Source: JAIEOG01 sp964519985 (GTDB lineage Bacteria; Bdellovibrionota; FAC87; UBA2466). Taken from it: DNA of 64,000 nt. The notes under the pieces are model-generated. The model had not been told where the DNA came from. It searched no databases and was given only the letters and a program-made list of their open reading frames with translations. How positions within the stretch are numbered: position 1 is the stretch's first letter; each line of letters starts with the position of its first letter. Positions 43,280 to 51,433 of this stretch are shown here, piece by piece. The stretch covers positions 7,940 to 71,939 of the forward strand of contig CAZFMF010000018.1 of NCBI GenBank assembly GCA_964519985.1. The letters run 5' to 3'. The translations under genes and the position numbers were made by a program.

Positions 43280-43325
43280 ATTGTGTTGTTTTTGTTGCTA
43301 GACCGTTAGGCAAAACTCATGCGAT

Positions 43326-43346
43326 AGTAAGCAAGTGATTACTTAT
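43326..43346. promoter_or_regulatory. Operator-like palindrome overlapping the tetR start codon
   Basis: AGTAAGCAAGTGATTACTTAT contains TAAG (43328-43331) / CTTA (43342-43345) and inner AAGT / ACTT arms. It resembles the operator at 43176-43197 and ends on the ATG of the TetR gene (43345). This placement predicts autoregulation by blocking transcription or translation start. Confidence 0.5.
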
Positions 43347-44013
43347 GAGCCGATCGGGCGGGCGCAGGATGTCGCCTAAACCCTTGAAAACCAAGATGAA
43401 AACCGAGCCCGCCAAACGACGGCGGGATCGGGAGGCGAGTGCACGCGCTCTACTGGAAGCCGCAATTCAGGTCTTTGCGGAGCGCGGATTCGACGGGGCG
43501 ACGACCCGCGAAGTGGCCAAGCGCGCTGGAGTGTCCGAGGCGCTGATCCAACGCTATTTCGAGGGCAAGACCGGATTGCTAATCGCCATTATGGAAACCT
43601 TCGCGGCCGAGGGAGCGGTGGAGGGAATGGCGGCCTTTCCCTACCAGAAGACGCTGGAAGCGGAAATTGCCCAGTTGCTTCGGGATGGCTGCCAGAAGCA
43701 CCGCGAGCACGCGAGCTTCATTCGGGTGGCGTTTTCCCAGGCTCTCATCAACCCCAAGATCGCCAATCAGCTGCGCGTGAGTGTGCACGAAAAGCGGATG
43801 CCCGCATTAGTGGCGCGGCTGCAACATTATAAGCAGCAGGGCTTGATTGCGCCGGATGTGGACCTCCACGCCCTGGCTTACGGGATCTCCGCGGTCGCCT
43901 TTTCCCTCGGCTTCATCGGGCCCCAGGTCTTCAGTATCGAAGCGACCCGAATGGCTTTCATTACCGAACAGATCACCACCCTCCTCGGCCGGGGCGCCGG
44001 CTCCAAGAAGTAG
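43345..44013 (+). CDS. TetR/AcrR family repressor of the divergent efflux operon
   Basis: A 222-aa regulator. After a basic tail of about 28 residues, the N-terminal three-helix DNA-binding domain is clear (ALLEAAIQVFAERGFDGATT, REVAKRAGVSEALIQRYFEGK, about residues 33-76). The C-terminal ligand and dimer domain includes HASFIRVAFSQALINPKIA. It is divergent from the tolC-RND operon with three related palindromes between them, so it very probably represses both. Later in-frame ATG codons (for example MSPKP, MKTKMK) could also serve as the start. Confidence 0.9.
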   Translation: MSRSGGRRMSPKPLKTKMKTEPAKRRRDREASARALLEAAIQVFAERGFDGATTREVAKRAGVSEALIQRYFEGKTGLLIAIMETFAAEGAVEGMAAFPYQKTLEAEIAQLLRDGCQKHREHASFIRVAFSQALINPKIANQLRVSVHEKRMPALVARLQHYKQQGLIAPDVDLHALAYGISAVAFSLGFIGPQVFSIEATRMAFITEQITTLLGRGAGSKK

Positions 44014-44051
44014 AAATCCTTCCACCTTCTCAGGATTGCTCCTCTTTTCTC

Positions 44052-44080
44052 GTTGCGACGCGTCAAGTCAAAGGTTATAA
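44052..44080 (+). promoter_or_regulatory. Candidate promoter of the HAF-repeat protein gene
   Basis: TTGCGA (44052-44057) and TATAAG (44075-44080) with 17-bp spacing make a plausible sigma-70-type promoter. The GTG start with its GGAGGA ribosome site lies about 30 bp further on. The -35 box matches 4 of 6 consensus bases and the -10 box 5 of 6. Confidence 0.45.
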
Positions 44081-44112
44081 GCCGCAGGTCTTAATTGTTC
44101 TTGGAGGAACGC

Positions 44113-45342
44113 GTGTTGCATAAATTTATTGTTGTCTGTCTTGCTTTGGTTCTCGCGGAGGGACAGGCCTTCGGTGGAATCGTCCTTTCCTTGTCGAACC
44201 TGGGAGATTTGGGCGGGGGTTATAGCTACGGTTACGGCGTCAATAACCAGGGACACGCTACGGGCGTGAGCAAGATCAATGGAATTGATTCCCGCGCTTT
44301 CTACTGGAACGGATCGTCGATGCTTGATTTGGGCACGAACCCGAACGGCGGCCCGAGTTTCGGATTCGATATCAACGAAAACAATCAAATTGTCGGTATG
44401 GCCAACGCGCAACCGTTTCGCTGGACGGAATCCGATGGTCTCCAGCTCTTAGATCTGGACAATCTCGGCAGCGCTGACGGTATCAACAACTCCGACACGG
44501 TCGTCGGGAGCATCCGCATCTCTGATTCCGCGAACAACACCATCGTCTGGAGCGCTGACGGTTCTCCGACCAACCCTTACCCTGGTTCGAATAGCACGGG
44601 ATCCGGCATCAACGATCTCGGGCAGTTCGTGGGAACGGATGAGTTAGGCGGTTATTATAGCCCCGGCATCTTCGACCCCAAACAGCCGCTGCCTTTGACG
44701 AATGCGACGGACATCAACACTTCGCGGCTGATCACCGGCTCGGTCACGGGCGACGCGGCCCTTTTCAACTACGACACCAGCACTCTCACGCTGATCGGCC
44801 GATTGAATCCGTCGGATCCGTTTTCGATGGCGCTGGGAATCAGCAATAACAATCGCGTGGTAGGGACCTCCGGCCTGAGCGGTTTTATTTACGACAGCAC
44901 CTTGGGCCTGAAAGAGGCGACTTCGCTTTTGAGCAGTGACTACGCTGGCTGGCAGATTTTGGCTCTCGAAGGGATTTCTGACGACGGAACGAAGATGATC
45001 GGCGTTGGACGTTTTAACGGCGTGGATCAAGCGGTGATCTTGTCCGTGATGCCTCCCGGCCCGGCGGTTCCGGAACCGAATTTCGTCTTTGACTCGGCGA
45101 AGGGCATTCAAAGTGCCTACCGGTTGACGGGCGATGCGATCGCTTCGCTTTGCGAGCAGAGCGACGAATGCGAAGTCGACCCGTCCTTTAAGAAAATGGC
45201 GACTCCGACCATTGTGAAGGCGGATAGCAGCGCGGCGGAAAACGTGGCCAAAGTGCTGGAGAACGTGATCGAAGCCGGTCGGTTCAAAGGCGAAGCGAAA
45301 GCTCGGGCCGAAAAAGCGCTCGAAAAGCTGCGCAATCGCTAA
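44113..45342 (+). CDS. Exported HAF-repeat protein with a VPEP tract but no sorting helix
   Basis: A 409-aa secreted protein: signal peptide about 1-20 (FIVVCLALVLAEGQAFGG), then HAF-type repeats such as GYGVNNQGHATGVS, FDINENNQIVGMA, DGINNSDTVVGSI and INDLGQFVGTDE, and a helical C-terminal part from about 320 with acidic and Lys/Ala-rich helices. HAF-repeat proteins often carry PEP-CTERM signals. Here VPEPNFVF occurs at about residue 325 without a hydrophobic helix after it, so exosortase sorting is not expected. GTG 44113 is chosen because GGAGGA is 5 bp upstream; TTG 44116 is also possible. Confidence 0.75.
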   Translation: MLHKFIVVCLALVLAEGQAFGGIVLSLSNLGDLGGGYSYGYGVNNQGHATGVSKINGIDSRAFYWNGSSMLDLGTNPNGGPSFGFDINENNQIVGMANAQPFRWTESDGLQLLDLDNLGSADGINNSDTVVGSIRISDSANNTIVWSADGSPTNPYPGSNSTGSGINDLGQFVGTDELGGYYSPGIFDPKQPLPLTNATDINTSRLITGSVTGDAALFNYDTSTLTLIGRLNPSDPFSMALGISNNNRVVGTSGLSGFIYDSTLGLKEATSLLSSDYAGWQILALEGISDDGTKMIGVGRFNGVDQAVILSVMPPGPAVPEPNFVFDSAKGIQSAYRLTGDAIASLCEQSDECEVDPSFKKMATPTIVKADSSAAENVAKVLENVIEAGRFKGEAKARAEKALEKLRNR

Positions 45343-45654
45343 TCAGTCTTCTTCGGAAGCCTGACCGATCGCCAGACAAGCCCCGCCGATTTCGTCCCCG
45401 ATTTCCGGGAAGATATCGTCGATATTGTGAACACTATTCCAGGCGAGCGCGGTCACGCGCTCGTCTTCCTCATCAAACGGCCATTCGTTTGGAAGGGCCG
45501 TCAGTAAATCCGTGATTTGTTTTCGCAAGCGAGTGAGCAGGTCGTCATCCGGGTGCTGGCCCAGCGACTCGTCGATCTGCCGGACGGCTTCGCGCAAGTG
45601 CGCCTCGGCCGTGGCTCTCAACTGATCGAGATCTTTAGTTGGTTTTTTGGACAT
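45343..45654 (-). CDS. Small acidic protein, candidate immunity protein of the upstream toxin
   Basis: A 103-aa cytoplasmic protein with an excess of Asp and Glu, especially in the second half (NEWPFDEEDERV, IDDIFPEIGDEIGG). No family is recognised. Its start lies 20 bp inside the end of the preceding toxin-like gene, so the two are translated together. Size, acidity and position directly after a toxin-like C-terminus fit an immunity protein, but this is inference from context only. Confidence 0.6.
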   Translation of the reverse strand: MSKKPTKDLDQLRATAEAHLREAVRQIDESLGQHPDDDLLTRLRKQITDLLTALPNEWPFDEEDERVTALAWNSVHNIDDIFPEIGDEIGGACLAIGQASEED

Positions 45655-47008
45655 AGCGCCCCCACTCTGGCGGCAGGATATATTGAATGCCTCCGCCGTT
45701 ACCGCCGACACCGGCAATCTCGCCGCTCTTGAAATCTTCGATGACGGTCTCTAAGACCTCCATCGTCTGTTTGACCTTATACCGGACGAGGATGCGCCCC
45801 TGTAAGTCAATTCCGAGTTTCGCCGGATCACTTCCCAATGGGGTACTGAAAATTCCCGGCACACCCCCGGTTCGGGTCCACTGTTCCACGACGGTCCCGG
45901 GTCGCAGTTTGATTTTTCGAATGCGGGAATAGCGTCGCGCGCTTTGCATATGCTTGGCCAAGGAGCGGTGCTGGCGGGCCAGCGTTTTGGGGTCGGCGCG
46001 CATGGAGCTGCGTCCTAAGTAAATCGAAGGGTGCTCCATCAACCATTCTTCCAATAGCTGCCGCCCGACCCGTTGCTCCGCCCGATTGACCCGGTCTAAA
46101 CGGCTCTTGGGTTTTCGCCCCTTCTTCACTTTCACCGCGGTCCCCACCGGCGTGGTGGCGATTTCGGCCGTCTCCGCCATTCGCTCGGCGGCCCGCGCCG
46201 CGCGCGCGCCCTTGGTGACAGCCAGAACGGCAGTGGCGATTTCCAGTACGCCGAGGGTCACCCACTTGGCGACGAGCTCCGTTTCCTTACCGGCCTGCAC
46301 GGCCTTGTCCCAGTCCGCCTGCATTGAATCGCGAACCGAATCAAAGAGTGACTGCGCAAAGTCCCGGGCCGTTTTGGCGGCCTCCTGCTTTTGTTGGTCG
46401 GTGCCGAAGTAAAGCTTAAGCGTGAAGATCGTCCACGCTTTCATCAATTCGAGAGCCCGTTCTCGCGCGTCCGCCTCGGAGGCCAGGGAGTAAGCAAGTT
46501 TGAAAAGGTCGGCGATTCCGACGACGGTACCTTTGGCGAACTGGTACGCGCCTTTGGTCGCGCCCACTCCCAGATCGAACTGGGTCAAATCCCATTTATC
46601 GTCGATAGTTTTGCGGTGCTCTTCCGCCAAAGCTTCCAGCGGAGCTTCGACCGCTTGTTCCCACCAACCCGGATAGCGCGCCTGAAACGCGATGGCCTCG
46701 TTCAGCTTTTGCACGCTTAGGTCGCGCAAGGCGTCCGTTTTGGAAAGGCGAAAAAGGAAGGTTTCTAAGTCGGAGTTGCTGGCGATGCGCAAAGCGAGGG
46801 AGTCGACGGCGGCGGGATCGGCGCTTCGGCGCAGATGTCTTAACGTCCGGGCCGCCCATTCCGTCCGAAACTCCACGGACTTTCCCGAGCCCAGAGCAAG
46901 GCGCCGGGGTTGGTCGAGCGAAAGCCCATCCTCCTCCCGGCTTGGTTCCCTAAAGTGTTGAAAAAGCATCCGCCAATCGCCTCGAGGATCCGTCAAAGCA
47001 ACCGCCAT
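45635..47008 (-). CDS. Candidate polymorphic toxin with TNT-like C-terminal domain
   Basis: A 457-aa protein without a signal peptide. The first 270 residues are helical; residues about 235-300 include LGVLEIATAVLAVTKGARAARAAE, which resembles the pre-toxin segment of polymorphic toxins. After a basic stretch the last 90 residues have LRPGTVVEQW, GIFSTPLGSDPAKLGI and GGGIQY (Gln442), followed by a final helix. This pattern recalls the TNT family of NAD-hydrolysing toxins and related polymorphic toxin ends. No secretion genes (PAAR, VgrG, Hcp) are seen here. A small acidic gene overlaps its 3' end as candidate immunity gene. Confidence 0.6.
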   Translation of the reverse strand: MAVALTDPRGDWRMLFQHFREPSREEDGLSLDQPRRLALGSGKSVEFRTEWAARTLRHLRRSADPAAVDSLALRIASNSDLETFLFRLSKTDALRDLSVQKLNEAIAFQARYPGWWEQAVEAPLEALAEEHRKTIDDKWDLTQFDLGVGATKGAYQFAKGTVVGIADLFKLAYSLASEADARERALELMKAWTIFTLKLYFGTDQQKQEAAKTARDFAQSLFDSVRDSMQADWDKAVQAGKETELVAKWVTLGVLEIATAVLAVTKGARAARAAERMAETAEIATTPVGTAVKVKKGRKPKSRLDRVNRAEQRVGRQLLEEWLMEHPSIYLGRSSMRADPKTLARQHRSLAKHMQSARRYSRIRKIKLRPGTVVEQWTRTGGVPGIFSTPLGSDPAKLGIDLQGRILVRYKVKQTMEVLETVIEDFKSGEIAGVGGNGGGIQYILPPEWGRYVQKTN

Positions 47009-47092
47009 ACCAAAGGTAACTAGGCTGGAAATAACGGATTGAGGAGGGTCGGTCTCAGAGATGAAGCGTCAAACCCGAGACGGTGGTCGCCG

Positions 47093-47887
47093 CTACAAGC
47101 CTAGGCGTTCCGCGATGGCTTTGCGCTCCGGGGAGTCCTTCTCGATACGCTGAGCCGGAACGAGGGTCTTGATCACGAGCGCCTCGTCACCGATCGCCAG
47201 GGCGGTTTCGGGATGGAAAAAACCATTGGGAGTTTGGGAAATCAAAGTGCGAAAGCCGCTCCCCAAACGTTGGAAGGCGATCGGTTTGCCGCCCACGAGG
47301 GCGCGGTTTTCATTAAAAGCCAGCAACTCGCCTTCTTCGTCCCGGTACTGCAAAACTTCCCCATCCGACGAAAGCACGAGAATCTCATTTTGAAGCGCCA
47401 CTACCGCCGTGGCCGAGGGGGCTTGAAGCGGCACCCACGTTTTGAAGCGAGGCCGATAAACGGATAGGACCCCGTCTTCATCCAATCGTAAGACGTGTTC
47501 GCGGAAGGCCGCAATCGCCCGGGTCCTTTCGGAGCCGGGAAGGGTATTTCCCGTACCGTCTTTGACCACCCCGTCGACCAGGGCAAAGGCTTGTCGCACC
47601 TCAGTTACCGCGAAACTGGGATGGTCGGGAACCGTGTCATTTGCGGTCAGGACGATTCGGTCGGTCGGTTTTCCCCACTTCACGCCGGCGTAAAAGCTGA
47701 TGCCCGCAATCACGTGGGCGGCGACTAGCCCGACGCAGATGGCCGTTTTATGCTTGGCAATGCTTTGCCATTGGCGCCGCAGCGGGGAGGGTTTGGCCGT
47801 CTCGTCCGCCCGGGCGGGCGCGGGTAAAGTGCCGACGAGCAGCAAAATCAAAAGAATCCAAAGACTTAGTTTTCGCACGCGCACCAA
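47093..47887 (-). CDS. Membrane-anchored envelope protein of unknown function
   Basis: A protein of about 264 aa with an N-terminal signal-like hydrophobic segment (LSLWILLILLLVGTL) and a second one near residues 48-68 (AICVGLVAAHVIAGISFYAG), then a soluble region with repeated short strands (DGVLSVYRPRFKTWVPL, DGEVLQYRDEEGELL) like partial propeller blades. No family is recognised. It is upstream of the toxin-like gene on the same strand (84 bp), so a role in its delivery or anchoring is possible. TTG 47887 has GAGGAG 9 bp upstream; GTG 47884 is the alternative. Confidence 0.6.
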   Translation of the reverse strand: MVRVRKLSLWILLILLLVGTLPAPARADETAKPSPLRRQWQSIAKHKTAICVGLVAAHVIAGISFYAGVKWGKPTDRIVLTANDTVPDHPSFAVTEVRQAFALVDGVVKDGTGNTLPGSERTRAIAAFREHVLRLDEDGVLSVYRPRFKTWVPLQAPSATAVVALQNEILVLSSDGEVLQYRDEEGELLAFNENRALVGGKPIAFQRLGSGFRTLISQTPNGFFHPETALAIGDEALVIKTLVPAQRIEKDSPERKAIAERLGL

Positions 47888-47977
47888 GAAACCACACTCC
47901 TCACGGGGAGAGGGCTTATAGCAAGTTCCGATGGGCGGATCAATGTCGGACGGGCGGTGGCGGTGTATAGTAAGTCC

Positions 47978-49312
47978 ATGTCCGGAAAAGAGATTTTGTC
48001 TTCCATCGTCTGCCCCGGCTGTCGGGAGTCGCTTTCCGATTCCTACCGCTGTGCCAAATGTGGGACCGAATTCCCATTACTCGACGCAATCCCCGTGTTG
48101 ACGCCAAACCCCGATGCGACCCTGGCGGCGTGGAAAAACCGGTGGCTGGGATGGCGGGCGGTCCTTCAGCGAGATAATGCCAAAGCGCAGGCGGGAATGC
48201 AGAACGGGTCTCTTTCCGGATTGACGCGGCGTCGTCTGGAAAAGCTTTGCCGCGCCTACGCCGAACAGGACCGTCTGGTCTCCGATCTATTGGCGCCGCT
48301 GGGGGTGACCGGCCAAGCGGTTGACCCGATTGACGAGGTCATGGGGGGCCGCCTGCCTTTGAATTTTTCTTTGGCCGGCTACGAAACCAACCTGCACCGG
48401 GATTGGGCCTGGGGAGACGCCGAGAACCAGGCCAGCATCGACTGTCTCAAAGGCTTGGGCGTCAGCCGTCCGGGTAAGACCTTGATCCTGGGCGCCGGCT
48501 GGGGGCGACTCGCCTACGATTTCCATCAGGAATTTGCGCCCACCCAGACCATCGCATCGGATCTGAATCCCCTCTGTCTCTTGATCGCCAAGCAATTGAG
48601 CGCGGGCCGAACGCTTCGCCTACACGAATTCCCGGTGGCGCCTCGTTCCTTGGATCAGGTTTCAATCCTGCGGGAATTGAAGGCTCCCAAGCCCGCGTCG
48701 GATTCGCTGCGTTTCGTGCTGAGCGACGCACTGGCTCCGCCTTTTGCCGACGGAAGTTTTGATACCATCCTCACCCCATGGCTAGTCGATGTGGTGCGCG
48801 AAGATTTTCGGATTTTTTCTAAACGGATTAACGCGCTGCTTAAACCGGGCGGTCACTGGATCGAGTTTGGTTCGCTTACCTTCTTGGGCGGCGATCCGGC
48901 AATGCATTACTCCCCGCAGGAAGCGCAGGAATGGTTGAAAGAGGCGGGTTTCGAAATCGCGGCATCCGCGGAACCGGAAGTTCCTTATTTGAGGTGTCCC
49001 GACAGCCGCCATTCCCGTCTGGAAACGCTTTGGACGTTTCGCGCGATTAAGAAAACGACCGTGCCGATGCCAACGGTGACCAAGCTTCTGCCCGAGTGGT
49101 TGGAAAAGCCCGACCAACCGATTCCGCGGCGGCCCGGCTTTTCGACTGCCCTGGTCACCCACACGCTTTTCGGGGAGATCCTTCGCATGATCGATGGCAG
49201 ACATTCGGTCCGAGATCTGGCGGCGATGTTGACTCAGCGTTACCAGCTGGAACCGGCCCGGGCGTTGGAAGCGGTGACCCATTTTCTCTCCGCCCAGGTG
49301 GAACAAGCGTGA
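47978..49312 (+). CDS. N2227-like methyltransferase with N-terminal zinc ribbon and C-terminal PqqD-like domain
   Basis: A 444-aa three-part protein. Residues 1-40 are a Trm112-like zinc ribbon (Cys12, Cys15, Cys25, Cys28). Residues about 70-350 are a class I methyltransferase similar to the N2227/carnosine N-methyltransferase family: NLHRDWAWGDAENQASID, ILGAGWGRLAYDF, FDTILTPWLVDVV and INALLKPGGHWIEFG. Residues about 385-440 look like a PqqD/RRE-type winged helix (ILRMIDGRHSVRDLAAMLTQ). Substrate unknown; the PqqD-like end suggests peptide binding. ATG 47978 is taken as the start. Confidence 0.75.
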   Translation: MSGKEILSSIVCPGCRESLSDSYRCAKCGTEFPLLDAIPVLTPNPDATLAAWKNRWLGWRAVLQRDNAKAQAGMQNGSLSGLTRRRLEKLCRAYAEQDRLVSDLLAPLGVTGQAVDPIDEVMGGRLPLNFSLAGYETNLHRDWAWGDAENQASIDCLKGLGVSRPGKTLILGAGWGRLAYDFHQEFAPTQTIASDLNPLCLLIAKQLSAGRTLRLHEFPVAPRSLDQVSILRELKAPKPASDSLRFVLSDALAPPFADGSFDTILTPWLVDVVREDFRIFSKRINALLKPGGHWIEFGSLTFLGGDPAMHYSPQEAQEWLKEAGFEIAASAEPEVPYLRCPDSRHSRLETLWTFRAIKKTTVPMPTVTKLLPEWLEKPDQPIPRRPGFSTALVTHTLFGEILRMIDGRHSVRDLAAMLTQRYQLEPARALEAVTHFLSAQVEQA

Positions 49313-49362
49313 AGCGGGCAGAATTGCTTTACGCCGTCGGCCAAAGCGTTTAATCGATCACT

Positions 49363-50136
49363 ATGTTCCCTCTCTACTACTCCGAGTTCTCGGTCTTCAA
49401 TTACCACCAGATCCCGGCGGGATACTACTACCAGGTCATGAAGACGGGAGCGGCCGCGCAGCGGTTTTGGCACCGGGAGAAATTCATGGCGGTCGCACGC
49501 ACCATCAAGGATGGGTCGCGGGTTTTGGATTTTGGTTGCGGGCCGGGAAGTTTCCTCGATGTCCTCGGCGAGAACTTTCCCAAGCTGACGGCGGTGGGAG
49601 TGGACCAAGCCACCAACCAGATTGAATTCGCCTCGCAGAACATTGCACCGAAACACGGCCCGGATCGCATTCGCTTCCAAGCGCTCGCCGAGTCGGACCC
49701 GGGTCTACCCTTCGAAGATGGGGCCTTCGACCAGGTAACGATCATCGAGGTGGTTGAACATATTCACCCGTACTATACCAATGCCATTTTACGGGAAGCG
49801 CTGCGGGTGTTGAAACCCACCGGGAAGCTCGTCGTCACGTCACCCAATTACCGATCCCTTTGGCCCCTGATCGAAAAAATTCTAGAGAAATTGAGTCCGG
49901 TCAAATACCACGATCAACACATCAACAAGCTCACACCTAATTCGGCGTTGAAAATCGTCGAGTCGGCCGGCTTTAAAGTCGATTCGGTGAAAACGATCTT
50001 TATCATCGCGCCTTTTCTATCGGGAATTAGCGAGAAGCTGGCGCGCTGGTTTTACGCGCTGGAGAAGCGGTTTTTTCCGCGGCTGGGCAGCTTGCTTATT
50101 CTTGAGGCGCGGCCACTTTTTCGGGCCAAAAGTTAG
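49363..50136 (+). CDS. Class I SAM-dependent methyltransferase
   Basis: A 257-aa methyltransferase with motif I VLDFGCGPGSFLDVL, a motif II acid in VGVDQATNQIEFA, and the post-II IIEVVEHIHPYYTNAIL region of the methyltransferase-11/UbiE type. The C-terminal part has some hydrophobic helices (IFIIAPFLSGISEKL) that may touch membrane lipid. The preceding N2227-like gene is on the same strand 50 bp upstream, and the 3' end overlaps a convergent membrane protein gene by 41 bp. Target may be a glycan or lipid carrier, but it is unproven. Confidence 0.8.
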   Translation: MFPLYYSEFSVFNYHQIPAGYYYQVMKTGAAAQRFWHREKFMAVARTIKDGSRVLDFGCGPGSFLDVLGENFPKLTAVGVDQATNQIEFASQNIAPKHGPDRIRFQALAESDPGLPFEDGAFDQVTIIEVVEHIHPYYTNAILREALRVLKPTGKLVVTSPNYRSLWPLIEKILEKLSPVKYHDQHINKLTPNSALKIVESAGFKVDSVKTIFIIAPFLSGISEKLARWFYALEKRFFPRLGSLLILEARPLFRAKS

Positions 50137-51433
50137 TACTGAGGACCGTCACGCCCGCGCCCACCGCTACGAACAAAGCGATCTGCCAAAAGCCCGAGTG
50201 GGTTGGGCAAACCCAGGCCCAGTGGGAAAGGTGAGGCGACCACCCCTGGAAGTAGTTGCGGGCTTGGCACCCCATGACAAACGCCGCCGGCGGATCGTTG
50301 CCCCCGCGCAGCGGATCGCTCCATACCCACCAACGGTGAAGCAGGCCGGTGTATCCCACGATCAGGGCGAGGACGGCCCAGCGACGGGAGTGGAGCAAGG
50401 CCGCAAAAGCAAAAACGTTTAAGAGTAGGAACACGATCGCGAACCAGCTGAAAAAGCGCTCGTAGTTCCCACCGCCGAAAACCGAAATGAGACTGGAGAG
50501 CGCACCGGCTAGGACGAGAAACGGAATGCGAGCGCGAATTTCGGCGGGGACGGTCACCCACGCTTGGCGACCCGCGGCCCACCAAAGCAGGATGGTGGGA
50601 CCAAAAACCGCGACGTAGGACCAGAGGATCGGGGTGAAGTAGGCCTTGCTCGACCAAAAAATCAAGACTCCGAGCTTAGAGGAAACCGCGCGCGATCCTA
50701 CGATGCTGACTGCGATCGCCATGGCGGCAACACTTCCGGCCGCGATAGCCAGCGTATTGGCGATTCGATCGCGATCCAGTGGCCAGGCGAACTTCCCATT
50801 GGGTTGGCGCACAAACCATGCGAGCGGCAGGAAGGGCGAGTAAAGGAGGAAGCTCTCTCGTACCAACCCACCGACGAGAAACAATCCAAAATAGAAAAAT
50901 GTGTCGCGCAGGCGCGGGCCGCGAGTCAATGCGGCCCAAAACGCGATCAGGCCTAAGAAGTTGGAGGCGATGTCGGGCGTCGACGGATACCAACCCACGA
51001 AACGCGCCGCCGCGAGTTCACCCAGATTCAGCGGAAGCCACGCCAATACGATTGCGGCGTAGTTACCGGGGAGTAGGGTACTGAGCATCACCCAGGACAA
51101 GACCCCGAAGAGGGTCGCCAGCACGTAGTTGATCTGTTCCAACGTATCCAGCGTGTTCGCATGGCGCCCCGTAATCGCGCGGGAAGTTTTCTGGATGGTC
51201 GCGGCTAAAAACGGAACGGCGACTCGCACGTTAAAAGGCTCCACGATCTCAGACATGGCAGGTTTACCGTCGCGGAAGTGATCCACCAGGCGGCCATACT
51301 GGATACCGTCCCAACCGTAGCCATCACCTTGTAGAATCCGTTCCTGAAATACGACGCAAGGGAGGACGACCAGGAGTGAAAGCCCCAGGCCCCAGTACCA
51401 GCGGGCCCAATTGAGAGAATAGCGCGTCGTCAT
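50096..51433 (-). CDS. Polytopic membrane protein, possible GT-C transferase
   Basis: A 445-aa protein with about 11 hydrophobic segments. The first loop after the N-terminal helix contains GDGYGWDGIQYGRLVDHFRDGK, whose Asp and Tyr residues resemble the acidic first-loop site of GT-C transferases; the loop then reads NVRVAVPFLA. Beyond this no family is recognised. Its start overlaps the FkbM-family methyltransferase stop by 4 nt (ATGA, 51430-51433), which suggests that the two genes act on the same glycan. Confidence 0.6.
   Translation of the reverse strand: MTTRYSLNWARWYWGLGLSLLVVLPCVVFQERILQGDGYGWDGIQYGRLVDHFRDGKPAMSEIVEPFNVRVAVPFLAATIQKTSRAITGRHANTLDTLEQINYVLATLFGVLSWVMLSTLLPGNYAAIVLAWLPLNLGELAAARFVGWYPSTPDIASNFLGLIAFWAALTRGPRLRDTFFYFGLFLVGGLVRESFLLYSPFLPLAWFVRQPNGKFAWPLDRDRIANTLAIAAGSVAAMAIAVSIVGSRAVSSKLGVLIFWSSKAYFTPILWSYVAVFGPTILLWWAAGRQAWVTVPAEIRARIPFLVLAGALSSLISVFGGGNYERFFSWFAIVFLLLNVFAFAALLHSRRWAVLALIVGYTGLLHRWWVWSDPLRGGNDPPAAFVMGCQARNYFQGWSPHLSHWAWVCPTHSGFWQIALFVAVGAGVTVLSTNFWPEKVAAPQE

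Noticed and set aside
44113..45342. PEP-CTERM substrate candidate for the exosortase
   Set aside because: VPEP occurs but is not followed by a hydrophobic helix and basic end, so it does not meet the sorting-signal pattern.
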